From Streptomyces sp. CMB-StM0423 (GTDB lineage Bacteria; Actinomycetota; Actinomycetes; Streptomycetales; Streptomycetaceae), in contig NZ_CP025407.1 of NCBI RefSeq assembly GCF_002847285.1, positions 5,397,001 through 5,461,000 of the forward strand: DNA of 64,000 nucleotides, in the 5' to 3' direction. How positions within the stretch are numbered: position 1 is the first letter of the stretch; the number at the start of each line of letters is the position of its first letter. Of the stretch, positions 53,825 through 62,252 are shown in pieces. Under the pieces are notes generated by a model, which was not told where the DNA came from, searched no databases, and saw nothing but the letters and a program-made list of their open reading frames with translations. The position numbers were made by a program, and so were the translations under genes.

Positions 53825-55606
53825 GTGAGCACCACCTCTCATCACCTTTCACCGGCCTTCCCCGGCCGTGCCCCCTGGGGCACGGCCGGCAAGCTGCGCG
53901 CCTGGCAGGAAGCGGCCATGGACCGCTATCTGCAGTCCCAGCCGCGCGACTTCCTCGCCGTCGCCACCCCCGGCGCCGGCAAGACGACCTTCGCGCTCAC
54001 CCTCGCCTCCTGGCTGCTGCACCACCACGTCGTGCAGCAGATCACCGTCGTCGCCCCCACCGAGCACCTCAAGACCCAGTGGGCCGAGGCCGCCGCCCGT
54101 ATCGGCATCCGCCTCGACCCCGAGTACAGTGCGGGGCCGGTCGGCAAGAGCTACCAGGGCGTCGCCGTCACCTACGCCGGCGTAGGCGTACGGCCCATGC
54201 TGCACCGCAACCGCTGCGAGCAGCGCAAGACGCTCGTCATCCTCGACGAGATCCACCACGCCGGCGACTCCCGCTCCTGGGGCGAGGCGTGCCTGGAGGC
54301 GTTCGAGCCCGCGACCCGGCGGCTCGCGCTCACCGGCACCCCCTTCCGCTCGGACACCAACCCCATCCCCTTCGTCGTCTACGAAGAGGGCAACGACGGC
54401 ATCCGCCGCTCCTCCGCCGACTACACCTACGGCTACGGCAACGCCCTCGGCGACGGCGTCGTCCGCCCCGTCATCTTCCTCTCGTACAGCGGCAACATGC
54501 GCTGGCGCACCAAGGCCGGCGACGAGGTCGCCGCCCGCCTCGGCGAGCCGATGACCAAGGACGCCACCGCCCAGGCGTGGCGCACCGCCCTCGACCCGCG
54601 CGGCGACTGGATGCCCAACGTCCTCAGCGCCGCCGACCGCCGCCTCACCGAGATCCGCCGCGGCATCCCCGACGCCGGCGGCCTCGTCATCGCCGCCGAC
54701 CAGGACTCCGCCCGCTCCTACGCCAAGTTGATCAAGGAGATCACCGGGCACCGCGCCACCGTCGTGCTCTCCGACGACGCGGGCGCGTCGAAGCGCATCG
54801 ACGAGTTCACGGACTCCGGGGACCGCTGGATGGTCGCGGTGCGGATGGTGTCGGAGGGCGTGGACGTGCCGCGGCTCGCGGTCGGGGTGTACGCGACGAC
54901 GATCTCGACGCCGCTGTTCTTCGCGCAGGCGGTCGGCCGGTTCGTACGGTCGCGCAGGCGCGGCGAGACCGCGTCCGTATTCCTGCCGACGATCCCCGCG
55001 CTGCTCGGCTTCGCGCACGAGATGGAGGTCGAGCGCGACCACGTCCTCGACAAGCCGAAGCCGGACGGCGAGGAGGACCCGTACGCCGAGAGCGAGAAGG
55101 AACTCGCGGAGGCGGAGAAGCAGCAGGACGAGGACACCGGCGACCAGGACGAACTGCCCTTCGAGGCACTGGAGTCGGACGCGGTCTTCGACCGGGTCGT
55201 CTACGAGGGCGCCGAGTTCGGCATGCAGGCCCACCCCGGCAGCGAGGAGGAGCAGGACTACCTCGGTATCCCCGGGCTGCTGGAGCCGGACCAGGTGCAG
55301 ATGCTGCTGCAGAAGCGGCAGGCGCGCCAGATCGCGCACAGCAGGAAGAAGCCCGCGGAGGACGCGGACCTGCTGGAACTGCCCGCCGCCCGGCGGCCCG
55401 TGGTCACGCACCGCGAGCTGATGGAGCTGCGCAAGGAGCTGAACTCCCTGGTCGGCGCGTACGTCCACCAGAGCGGCAAGCCGCACGGGGTGATCCACAC
55501 GGAGCTGCGCCGCGTCTGCGGCGGCCCGCCGAGCGCGGAGGCGACGCCGGGGCAGATCCGGCAGCGGATAGCCAAGGTGCGGGAGTGGGCCACCCGGATG
55601 AAGTGA
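53825..55606 (+). CDS. DEAD/DEAH-box superfamily-2 helicase
   Basis: This 593-residue helicase has Walker A ATPGAGKTTFAL (about 48-59), Walker B LDEIHHAG, motif III LALTGTPFRSD and motif VI QAVGRFVRSRRR. The arrangement is XPB/type III restriction-like. The C-terminal third is acidic and helical (ESEKELAEAEKQQDED) and ends in a basic helical block. Cellular role is unknown; it is conserved in streptomycetes as a stand-alone gene, with no methylase or nuclease partner here. GTG 53825 has GGAG close by (3 bp), a tight spacing. Confidence 0.88.
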   Translation: MSTTSHHLSPAFPGRAPWGTAGKLRAWQEAAMDRYLQSQPRDFLAVATPGAGKTTFALTLASWLLHHHVVQQITVVAPTEHLKTQWAEAAARIGIRLDPEYSAGPVGKSYQGVAVTYAGVGVRPMLHRNRCEQRKTLVILDEIHHAGDSRSWGEACLEAFEPATRRLALTGTPFRSDTNPIPFVVYEEGNDGIRRSSADYTYGYGNALGDGVVRPVIFLSYSGNMRWRTKAGDEVAARLGEPMTKDATAQAWRTALDPRGDWMPNVLSAADRRLTEIRRGIPDAGGLVIAADQDSARSYAKLIKEITGHRATVVLSDDAGASKRIDEFTDSGDRWMVAVRMVSEGVDVPRLAVGVYATTISTPLFFAQAVGRFVRSRRRGETASVFLPTIPALLGFAHEMEVERDHVLDKPKPDGEEDPYAESEKELAEAEKQQDEDTGDQDELPFEALESDAVFDRVVYEGAEFGMQAHPGSEEEQDYLGIPGLLEPDQVQMLLQKRQARQIAHSRKKPAEDADLLELPAARRPVVTHRELMELRKELNSLVGAYVHQSGKPHGVIHTELRRVCGGPPSAEATPGQIRQRIAKVREWATRMK

Positions 55607-55623
55607 CGCCCGGGGGCGGGGAA

Positions 55624-55745
55624 TCAGCCGCGGAGGCGGGTCAGTTCCGCCCCGGTGCGGTACAGCTCCACCAGCAGCGGGCGCAGCGCCCGTCCGGCTC
55701 CCGTACGCCTTCGCCGCCGCCTCCAGCTCCGGCAGCACGGGACTG
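55624..55745 (-). pseudogene. Possible C-terminal gene fragment
   Basis: Read leftward, LPELEAAAKAYG in one frame and RALRPLLVELYRTGAELTRL in another would join into a helical C-terminus across a frameshift near 55690. Nothing upstream continues it, since the GyrI-like gene starts there. It may be the debris of a deleted gene. Family not recognised. Confidence 0.25.
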
Positions 55746-55762
55746 CTGGGCTAGGCTGCGCC

Positions 55763-56425
55763 ATGCCCTCTTCCGACCGCCGGTCCGACGGCAAGTACGA
55801 CGTCAAGCGCGCGCTCAGGCAGTTCTACGCGCCGGGGAACACCGACTGGGAGCTGGTCGACGTACCTGCGCAGCGCTTCCTCGCCGTCGACGGCAAGGGC
55901 GACCCCAACACGAACGCCGACTACACCCGGGCCGTCGAAGCGCTTTACGCGGTCGCGTACACGGTGAAGTTCGCCAGCAAGCGCACCCTGGGCCGGGACT
56001 TCGTCGTCGGACCGCTCGAAGGGCTGTGGTGGGCGGACCGCCCGGAGGTGTTCGTGGCGCGGGACAAGGGCGCCTGGCAGTGGCGCATGCTGATCAGCCT
56101 GCCGGAGTGGATCACCGACGGCTTCGTCGAGGAGGCGAAGGAGGCGAAGCAGGCGGCGCCGGCGAAGAAGGGCGCCGCCGCCCTGTCCGCGCTGCCGCTG
56201 GTCCGCGTCGAATCGCTTCGCGAGGGCACCAGCGCGCAGCTCCTGCACGTCGGCCCGTACGACGACGAAGGGCCGGCGCTGGCCAGGCTCCACGACGAGT
56301 ACCTGGCCGCGAACGGCCTCCGGATGACCGGGCACCACCACGAGGTCTACCTGAGCGACCCGCGGCGCGCCCGGCCGGAGAGGCTGAAGACCGTACTCAG
56401 ACAGCCTGTCGAACGGGCGGAGTGA
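55763..56425 (+). CDS. GyrI-like small-molecule-binding protein
   Basis: This 220-residue protein of the GyrI-like/SbmC superfamily binds small hydrophobic ligands. It has the pattern YDVKRALRQFYAPGNTDWEL at the start, ALYAVAYTVKFASK, and the end segment HHEVYLSDPRRARPERLKTV. ATG 55763 follows TAGGCT at 5-10 bp without ribosome site, suggesting leaderless translation. Its 3' end overlaps the convergent membrane-protein gene by 29 bp. A stand-alone sensor or drug-sequestering role is possible. Confidence 0.85.
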   Translation: MPSSDRRSDGKYDVKRALRQFYAPGNTDWELVDVPAQRFLAVDGKGDPNTNADYTRAVEALYAVAYTVKFASKRTLGRDFVVGPLEGLWWADRPEVFVARDKGAWQWRMLISLPEWITDGFVEEAKEAKQAAPAKKGAAALSALPLVRVESLREGTSAQLLHVGPYDDEGPALARLHDEYLAANGLRMTGHHHEVYLSDPRRARPERLKTVLRQPVERAE

Positions 56426-57398
56426 CCGCGCGCCCGGGGGGCCGGGAACGCTCGTAGCGCAGAAAGGCGGAGATCCGGCCGGTGACCGGGTCGTGCTCCA
56501 CGACGACGTAGCGGCCCAGGACGGCGAGGGCCACGACGCAGGCGCCCATCTCCAGGCCCTCCTCGACCAGGGTGCCGAGCATGAGCGTGAGGCTGTGGTC
56601 GTTCTTGTGCGCCCAGCCGTTGAACGCTTCGACGACCAGCGCGCCGCCGAGATACACCCCGAGCGCCCCCAGCAGCCCGTGCCGCAGATCCCGCGGCAGC
56701 CGCCGCGCCCACACCACGGCGACCACGACGCCCGCCACGGCGAGGATCGCCCCGGGCAGCACCCAGGCGTGCGACGGGAGCGCCACCCCGGCGGTGTCCT
56801 TCCACGACTTGCCGACCTCGCCGAGGCGTTCGTGGAGGGAGACGGTCTCGTCGATGCTCAGCAGCGCGGTGGCGGCGGAGAACCCGAGCCACGACAGCCG
56901 CCCGGGGCGGGCATCGCGCCCGCTGAGCAGCGCGGCGGCGAGGGCGACGCCGGCGACGGCGAGGAGGAGGGTGCTGTTCCACCAGGTGGCGAGGTTGGCT
57001 TCGAGGTCGACGTTGACCATGCGGCGGACGCTGGGTATCGGCTCGAAGTGGTTGAAGCCGCGGGTGAGGAGATCGGCGGCGAGGACGAGGACGGTGATAC
57101 CCCCGGCACCCCAGAGGACCCAGCGGCGGGTGGGGGGTGGGGCGACGGCTTCGGCGGTGTCCGCAGCGACTACGCCCGTTGCAGCGACTACGCCCGTAGC
57201 AGCGGCTTCGGCAGGCTCGGCGACTTCGGCGGCTTCGGCACCCGGGCGGACCCCTTCGCGGGCCCGGCCGGGCCCGTCACCCCCGTTCCCCCCGCTACCC
57301 CCGTCGGCGTCGGCGTCAGCCTTGGTCTTGGACGCGGAATCGGCGGGTCGCCCGCCGGTGCCGTCCGCGTCCGGCTGGTGTATCTCAAGGTCGGTCAT
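56397..57398 (-). CDS. Hypothetical multi-pass membrane protein
   Basis: This 333-residue protein is of unknown function. The first 90 residues are hydrophilic and low-complexity (SGGNGGDGPGRAREG and a VVAATGVVAADTAEAVA repeat). About six transmembrane helices follow, starting VLWGAGGITVLVLAADLL. Charged, conserved-looking loops (SIDETVSLHERLGE and FNGWAHKNDHS) lie between helices, and an acidic MLGTLVEEGLEMGA helix occurs near the end. ATG 57398 has no clear ribosome site. Tail-to-tail overlap with the GyrI-like gene is 29 bp. Confidence 0.75.
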   Translation of the reverse strand: MTDLEIHQPDADGTGGRPADSASKTKADADADGGSGGNGGDGPGRAREGVRPGAEAAEVAEPAEAAATGVVAATGVVAADTAEAVAPPPTRRWVLWGAGGITVLVLAADLLTRGFNHFEPIPSVRRMVNVDLEANLATWWNSTLLLAVAGVALAAALLSGRDARPGRLSWLGFSAATALLSIDETVSLHERLGEVGKSWKDTAGVALPSHAWVLPGAILAVAGVVVAVVWARRLPRDLRHGLLGALGVYLGGALVVEAFNGWAHKNDHSLTLMLGTLVEEGLEMGACVVALAVLGRYVVVEHDPVTGRISAFLRYERSRPPGRAVTPPVRQAV

Positions 57399-57578
57399 AA
57401 TCGCGGAGATTAACGGCAGGGGACGCGGGTGAACTGCCCGGGGTGCCCTTGTATGAAGCAGTTCTCACGTCTCCTTCATCCATGAGGGGAACCGGCCCCG
57501 CCGAGGGAAAATCCGGCAAGGGGTCCGAAAGCCCACTTCATCGGTACGTTGCGGGGGCGGGAGGGCCGGGACGGACGG

Positions 57579-57617
57579 CCGCGGTGGCGGGGAGACGGTG
57601 CTTCCCCGCCACCGCGG
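57579..57617 (-). terminator. Terminator of the FN3 gene
   Basis: A perfect 15-bp stem (CCGCGGTGGCGGGGA at 57579-57593 with its complement at 57603-57617) and a 9-nt loop lie 28 bp past the leftward FN3 gene's stop. Confidence 0.85.
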
Positions 57618-57645
57618 ATGGACCGGTGGAGAGCAGTCCGGTGGT

Positions 57646-58350
57646 TCAGCAGAAGTCGGCGGAGCGCGGCGCCGAGACGTTGCCCGAGCGGTCGATGGCG
57701 CGGACGGTGATGGTGCAGCCGGTGAGCGGCGGGTCGCCGATGTTCGGATGGTCGCCGTAGAAGGTCCTGCCGGCGATGATGTGGTCGGTGCCGCCGTCGG
57801 TGGTTATCCGGTACCGCAGCCCGCGCGGGAAGTTGACGTTGTCACTGGCGCCGCTCCACCACACGTAGTTGGCCCCGTCCGCCACCTCCTCGGGCTGGAT
57901 CCTGGTCACGGGCGACGGCGGCTCGGTGTCGGGGTCGACACCGGTGGAGATCGTGCCCGGCGAGCTGGTGCCGGAGACGTTGCCGGCGGCGTCGCGGGCC
58001 CGCACGGTGAAGGAGTAGCTCGTCTCCGGCCGCAGCCCGGTGAACTCGGTTCCCCATCTCTCCGCCGACACGACCTTGGTCGTCTCGCCGTTGCTGACCA
58101 GGAACTCGGTGACGCCGACGTTGTCCGGCGCCGTGGTGGGATCCCAGAAGTCGAACTCCATGGTGACGCTCGTACCGGTCCGGTCCACGAACTTCGGTGG
58201 TACGGGCGTCTGCGGCGGCTCGTCGTCGCCCGCGGCCGCGGCGGGGACGACGCCGGGGACCGTCAGGGCGGCGGCGAGCAGCCCGCCGAGGAGGGCGAGC
58301 GCCGGGGCGGGGACGCGCCTACGCCGCGGGGACATCGTGGTGCGGTGCAT
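57646..58350 (-). CDS. Secreted fibronectin type III protein
   Basis: This 234-residue secreted protein begins at ATG 58350, with GGAGG 4 bp upstream. A signal peptide (basic SPRRRRVPAPALALLGGLLA, then AAA cleavage region) precedes a FN3 domain (about 55-135, GLRPETSYSFTVRARDAAGN) and a second FN3-like domain ending CTITVRAIDRSGN. No catalytic domain is attached. Such modules usually belong to carbohydrate-active enzymes, so this may be a free binding module or a truncated enzyme. Confidence 0.82.
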   Translation of the reverse strand: MHRTTMSPRRRRVPAPALALLGGLLAAALTVPGVVPAAAAGDDEPPQTPVPPKFVDRTGTSVTMEFDFWDPTTAPDNVGVTEFLVSNGETTKVVSAERWGTEFTGLRPETSYSFTVRARDAAGNVSGTSSPGTISTGVDPDTEPPSPVTRIQPEEVADGANYVWWSGASDNVNFPRGLRYRITTDGGTDHIIAGRTFYGDHPNIGDPPLTGCTITVRAIDRSGNVSAPRSADFC

Positions 58351-58724
58351 GGTTCCTCCGGTTCTCGTTCCGATGGAGCACGTACGGAAGTACGCGCTTT
58401 CCCCGGGGTACGGAGCGGGGAGCCGGAGCGTTCACCGCCCGCGGGCCGGACGGCGTACGCCGCGCCGCGCGGGTGCGTCGCGGGACGTGGCCGCAGTGCC
58501 GCCAGGGGGATGACGATCAACGGGGGCGCGCGCACGTAGCTTTCGGGGACCTGTCGCCTATCCGTAGGGACGAGGCGCTGCGTTGGGCGAGAGGGGGGGT
58601 AGCGGGGGAGGGGTGGGGAGGGGGCGGAACTCGCGGCGGGACGGAGTCCGAAACGGGGGGAGCGGTTTACGGAAGCGGAAGTCTGCGTCACGCGCGTGCA
58701 CGGGCCGTGGCCGGGGGGCCGCGG

Positions 58725-59325
58725 CGCGGGGGAGGGGCGCGGGGGGCGGGGGCCTGGTGCGGGGTGGCCCCGGGGCGGGATGCTGCGGCGCCGGGGGCGG
58801 GAGCCTGGTGGGTGGTGGGCTGGATGCTACGGCGCCGGGGTGGTGGCCTGGTGCGTGGGTGGACCCGGGGGCGGGATGATCCGGGCGCCGGGGGCGGGAG
58901 CCTGGTATGTGGTGGGCCGGGGGCGGGATGATCCGGGCGCCGGGGGCGCAGGTCCGGTGGGTGGTGGCTCCGGGGGTGGGATGCTGCGGCGCAGTGGGCG
59001 GGGGCCTGGTGCGTGGCGGACCGGGCGGCGGATGTTGCGGGCACGGGGCGGGGGCTGGTACGTGGTTGGACCGGGCGGCGGATGCTCCCGGCGCCGCGCG
59101 GTGGGTGGTGGCCCCGGGGGGCGGGATGCTGCGGCGCCGGGGTGGTGGCCTGGTGCGTGGGCGGACTCGGGGACGGGATGCTGCGGCGCCGGGGGTGGCG
59201 GTCTGGTGCGTGGTGGATGCGGGGGTGGGTGCTCCCGGCGCCGGGGGCGCGGCCGGTACGCGGTGGCCGCATGGACGGGATGCTCCCGGCACCGGGGGCG
59301 GCGGCGCGGTTGGCGGGGGGCCTTG
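58725..59325. repeat. 51-bp minisatellite, 11 copies, with 302-bp higher-order unit
   Basis: Core GGGATGCTGCGGCGCCGGGG recurs at 58777, 58821, 58873, 58925, 58978, 59029, 59079, 59123, 59175, 59227 and 59277. Spacings are 44, 52, 52, 53, 51, 50, then 44, 52, 52, 50. Copies 1-4 and 7-10 are exactly 302 bp apart pairwise, so a six-monomer block was duplicated. The plus strand is extremely G-rich and could form quadruplexes. Confidence 0.85.
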
Positions 59326-59617
59326 TCGCCGGACTGCGCGGCGTCGTGGGGAGGGCGGGCGTCGGGGTGGGCGGTCTCGTAGATGAACGGGTCGACGTGG
59401 GTTTTGGAGCATTGGGCCCCCCGGCTAGGGGCCCAGCCGCGTCCCTGAGGGAACGGGCTCCGGCCGCAGCGGCGATGATACGGGGCCACCCGTGCCCGCC
59501 GGTATCCGGAACCTGCCTGCCCGGGGAAGCAGTGCCCGACTCCCCGCCGCACGACGTGCATCCGCCCGGCGACGGTGCGCGCCGGGGGACTGTCCGTATC
59601 GCGGCAGCGGAGGAATT

Positions 59618-60255
59618 GGGTCGTAACTCGTGGTAACACTCCCGGATGCGGCCCGAATCGGCCTCGAAGGGCTGACTTTTGCCCACCCGGACGTACCCGT
59701 CCGGCCACCCGCTACCTGGGCGGCTCGGAACGCGCGGACGGGCCGTGCCGACTGTGCTGGAGCGTGGGGCGCGCCCGCGGGCGGCTCGGAACGCAGATGG
59801 CTGGGATTGAACTCCTGGTGATCCGGCCAGAGGATCAGCCCAAATCGCCCACGGGGCCCGGCTTTTGCCCACCTGGGCGCGCCAGCCCTGCCCGGGGCGT
59901 CTGGAGTGAGCGCGACTGCGGCAAACTCGCGGCGGTCAGTCGGCGGAACTAACCTAAATCGCCCGTCTGGCCTGGCATTCGCCCACTCGCGTGCAGTCAC
60001 TGGACTTCAGGCGGGCCGGCGCGCCCTAAGGCCGCTCGGGGTGAAGGGAATCGGGTCGAACTCGCAGTTACCCTCCCCGTGGACTGGGCATATCGCCCTC
60101 GTGGGGCGACTTTCGCCCATCGGCGTGCGCGCGGCCGGTTCTGGGGCTGGTGACCGGCGTTTGTGGCCGCTGGGCGGAGGAAATGGGTCGTAACTCGCGG
60201 TAACACCCCGGGATCCGGGCCGGATCGGACCCCGGAGCCCGACTTTCGCCCAGTG
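59618..60255. repeat. Cluster of five degenerate ~75-bp elements
   Basis: Each element has a left block like GGGTCGTAACTCGCGGTAAC and a right block like CGACTTTCGCCCA some 40-50 bp later. The AACTCG cores lie at 59625, 59810, 59924, 60059 and 60192; right blocks end near 59685, 59871, 59985, 60119 and 60252. The first and last copies are best conserved. An isolated sixth copy stands at 309-385 in another intergenic region. Confidence 0.75.
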
Positions 60256-60297
60256 GCACGCACGCGCCGGGGCCCCGGCCCCGCTCAGGCGGGGGTC

Positions 60298-60780
60298 CGC
60301 GACCGGTTCTACCCGGCACCGGCCTGGGCCCCCGCCCGCCAGGGTCGCCCGCGACAGGTTCAGCCCCGGCACCGGCCTGGGCCCCCGCCCGCCGGCGGTG
60401 TCGGCGACGGGGGCGTGCCCGGAACTGCTGGGCCGCCCCCAGGACGGCGGGGTATCCGCGCTCGGTTCCTGGCCCATTATCGGGCTTCTCCCCACGTCTG
60501 CCGGAGGCTTCGGTGACGGGGTGAGCCCGGATCCGTTGGTTCGGTCCCCCGGGGCGGCGGGGGTATCCGCGATTGGGCCCGGCCCGTCTCCGGGCTTCGG
60601 CCCACGTCTGCCGGGGGCTTTGGCGACGGGGGGTGGGTCCGGATCCGTTGCTTTGGTCCCCCGGGGCGGCGGGGGTATCCGCGATTGGGCCCGGCCCGTC
60701 TCCGGGCTTCGGCCCCGGCCGTCGGCGGGATCGGTGATCGGACTGAGCCCGGATCCGTGGGGTCCGCCCCCGCCCGCCCA
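60298..60780. repeat. 53-bp doublet and 112-bp repeat
   Basis: CCCGGCACCGGCCTGGGC occurs at 60312 and 60365 (53 bp apart). GGTATCCGCG recurs at 60451, 60562 and 60674 (111 and 112 bp). Between the last two, more than 60 consecutive bases are identical. The 112-bp unit looks like a dimer of the 54-bp unit found next door. Confidence 0.75.
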
Positions 60781-60824
60781 GGCAACTGCGATGGAGCGCA
60801 GCCGTCTCAGGTTTCCGCCCCCCG

Positions 60825-61075
60825 TCGAGCGGGGACATCGGCGATCGAGCCCGGCCCGCCTCCGGCTTCCGCCCCCTCTGTCGCCCGGGACATCGGCGAT
60901 CGGGCTCGGCCTGCCTCCGGTCTCTTCCCCTCCGTCACCCGGGGCATCGGCGACCGGGCCCGGCGCCTCCGACCTCCGCTCTCCGTCGCCCGGGGCATCG
61001 GCGACCGGGCCCGGCCTGCTTCCGGCCTCCGCCCCACGTCTGCCGGGAACCTCGGCGATCGGATCAGACCCCGGC
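60825..61075. repeat. 54-bp tandem repeat, five copies
   Basis: CATCGGCGAYCGGGCYCGGC starts near 60836, 60891, 60945 and 60996, with a diverged copy near 61050 (spacings 51-55). Units share GCCCACGTCTGCCGG-type segments with the 112-bp repeat just upstream, so both belong to one family. Confidence 0.7.
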
Positions 61076-61345
61076 GGCCGGCGGCCCGGCCGCCCCGGTC
61101 GCAGGGCTCGGCATCCGTAGTCCTGTTCGAGGGTGCCCGCTCCCTCCGGGCCACCCATAGCCGCCGGTCTTTCGGGCCGGAGTCCGGTGTCAGGGGTGGG
61201 GCGAAGCCCCATCGCGAAGCGACGTTCCCGCAGCGAAGCGGAGGGGACGCCCTTGACACCGGACGGAGGACCGCACACTCAGGAGTGGGGTGGCCCGGGG
61301 GGAGCCCCAGCGACGCCCTACTCCCTTCGCCGCTTCCCCCGCACA

Positions 61346-61440
61346 CCGGCACCCCCCACGCAGCACCGCCAGCCCGGCGCCGTACCCCCCGTACGCCGGC
61401 ACCCCCAACGCAGCACCGCCACCCCGGCGCCGTACCCCCG
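61346..61440. repeat. 50-bp direct doublet
   Basis: Two nearly identical 50-bp C-rich units start at 61346 and 61396 with the block ACGCAGCACCGCCA in each. The strand bias is opposite to that of the neighbouring G-rich arrays. Confidence 0.75.
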
Positions 61441-61517
61441 CACCCGCCCCGCACAAACACGACGTACCAGCTCAGCGCCCTGCAGCCCCCCGCATTGTCA
61501 GACCAGCCGCATACCCT

Positions 61518-61800
61518 TGGGCGGGCGTGAGGGGATGACCCGGGGGAACGCTTGGGCGGGTGTGAGGGGAAGACCGGGTGCATTCCCCTGGGCGGGTGTG
61601 AGGGGAGACCGGGCGCATTCTCCTGGGCGGGCGTGAGGGGATGACCCGGGGGAACGCTTGGGCGGGTGTGAGGGGAAGACCGGGTGCATTCCCCTGGGCG
61701 GGTGTGAGGGGAAGACCGGGCGCATATCCCTGGGCGGGCGTGAGGGAGAACCGGGCGCGTACCCCTGGGTGAGCGTAAGGGAAAACCGGTCGCACATGAT
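61518..61800. repeat. 35/36-bp array, eight copies, with 106-bp trimer
   Basis: TGGGCGGGYGTGAGGGG starts at 61518, 61553, 61589, 61624, 61659, 61695 and 61731, with a diverged eighth copy at 61766. Spacings are 35 or 36 bp. Copies 1-3 and 4-6 correspond pairwise at exactly 106 bp, copies 1/4 and 2/5 being identical. There are no unique spacers, so it is not a CRISPR array. It ends 9 bp before the HxlR stop codon. Confidence 0.85.
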
Positions 61801-61808
61801 CCCCGTGC

Positions 61809-62174
61809 CTACCCCTCCCGCGGCGACGCGCACGACGCCTCCTGGGCCGCCATCACCTCGTCCCCGTGCGCGAAAGCCCACGCCCCGAACGCGCCGATCG
61901 GCGTCAGCAAGCTCTCTCCCAACTCCGTCAGCCCGTACTCCACCCGCCCCGCCGCCCCGGGCCACTCATCCCGTTCGACCAAGCCGTTGAACTGCAGCCG
62001 CCGCAGCGTCTCCGTCAGGACCTTGGAGCTGATGCCGCCGATCCTCTCCCGCAGTTCCACCGGCCGCCTCGGGCCGTCGCGCAGCGCCCACAGCACCACG
62101 GCGTTCCACGTGTTGGAGAGCAGGTCGAAGGCGAGGCGGGCCCGGCAGTCGGCGAGAAACGCGTCAGTCGTCAC
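61809..62174 (-). CDS. HxlR-family transcriptional regulator
   Basis: This 121-residue winged-helix regulator has LLSNTWNAVVLWALRDGPRRP, then GISSKVLTETLRRLQFNGLV and YGLTELGESLLTPI, matching HxlR throughout. A conserved cysteine near the start (LADCRARL) could sense redox or electrophiles, as in some relatives. GTG 62174 is the only credible start; no ribosome site is visible. It is divergent from the NADP oxidoreductase gene across 78 bp and probably represses it. Confidence 0.9.
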   Translation of the reverse strand: MTTDAFLADCRARLAFDLLSNTWNAVVLWALRDGPRRPVELRERIGGISSKVLTETLRRLQFNGLVERDEWPGAAGRVEYGLTELGESLLTPIGAFGAWAFAHGDEVMAAQEASCASPREG

Positions 62175-62252
62175 GTACCAAATGGTGCCCGCCCCGCCTT
62201 CTAACGTCGTTCCGGACCCCCCTTCCAACACCCACACGAAACGGAACACGCA

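Larger units (their letters stand above)
58351..61808. repeat. Gene-free repeat region of 3.4 kb
   Basis: The whole stretch between the FN3 gene and the HxlR gene is filled by at least five tandem or clustered repeat families, listed separately below. Only 58351-58720 and short junctions look non-repetitive. Long open frames exist on both strands but are Pro/Arg/Gly-rich, change with the repeat phase and have no ribosome sites. Repeat spacings are mostly not multiples of three. G runs dominate the plus strand at 58.6-59.3 kb and 61.5-61.8 kb, and C runs at 61.3-61.5 kb. Confidence 0.8.

Noticed and set aside
55933..55948. Operator-like GTCGAAGCGCTTTACG
   Set aside because: It lies inside the GyrI-like coding region, has a broken right half-site and no link to the LacI cluster.
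58558..59872. Proline-rich repetitive proteins on the minus strand of the minisatellite
   Set aside because: Unit spacings of 44, 50, 52 and 53 bp change frame between repeats, and no ribosome site or signal peptide is present.
61518..61800. CRISPR array
   Set aside because: Units abut without unique spacers, copies differ internally, and no cas genes are present.
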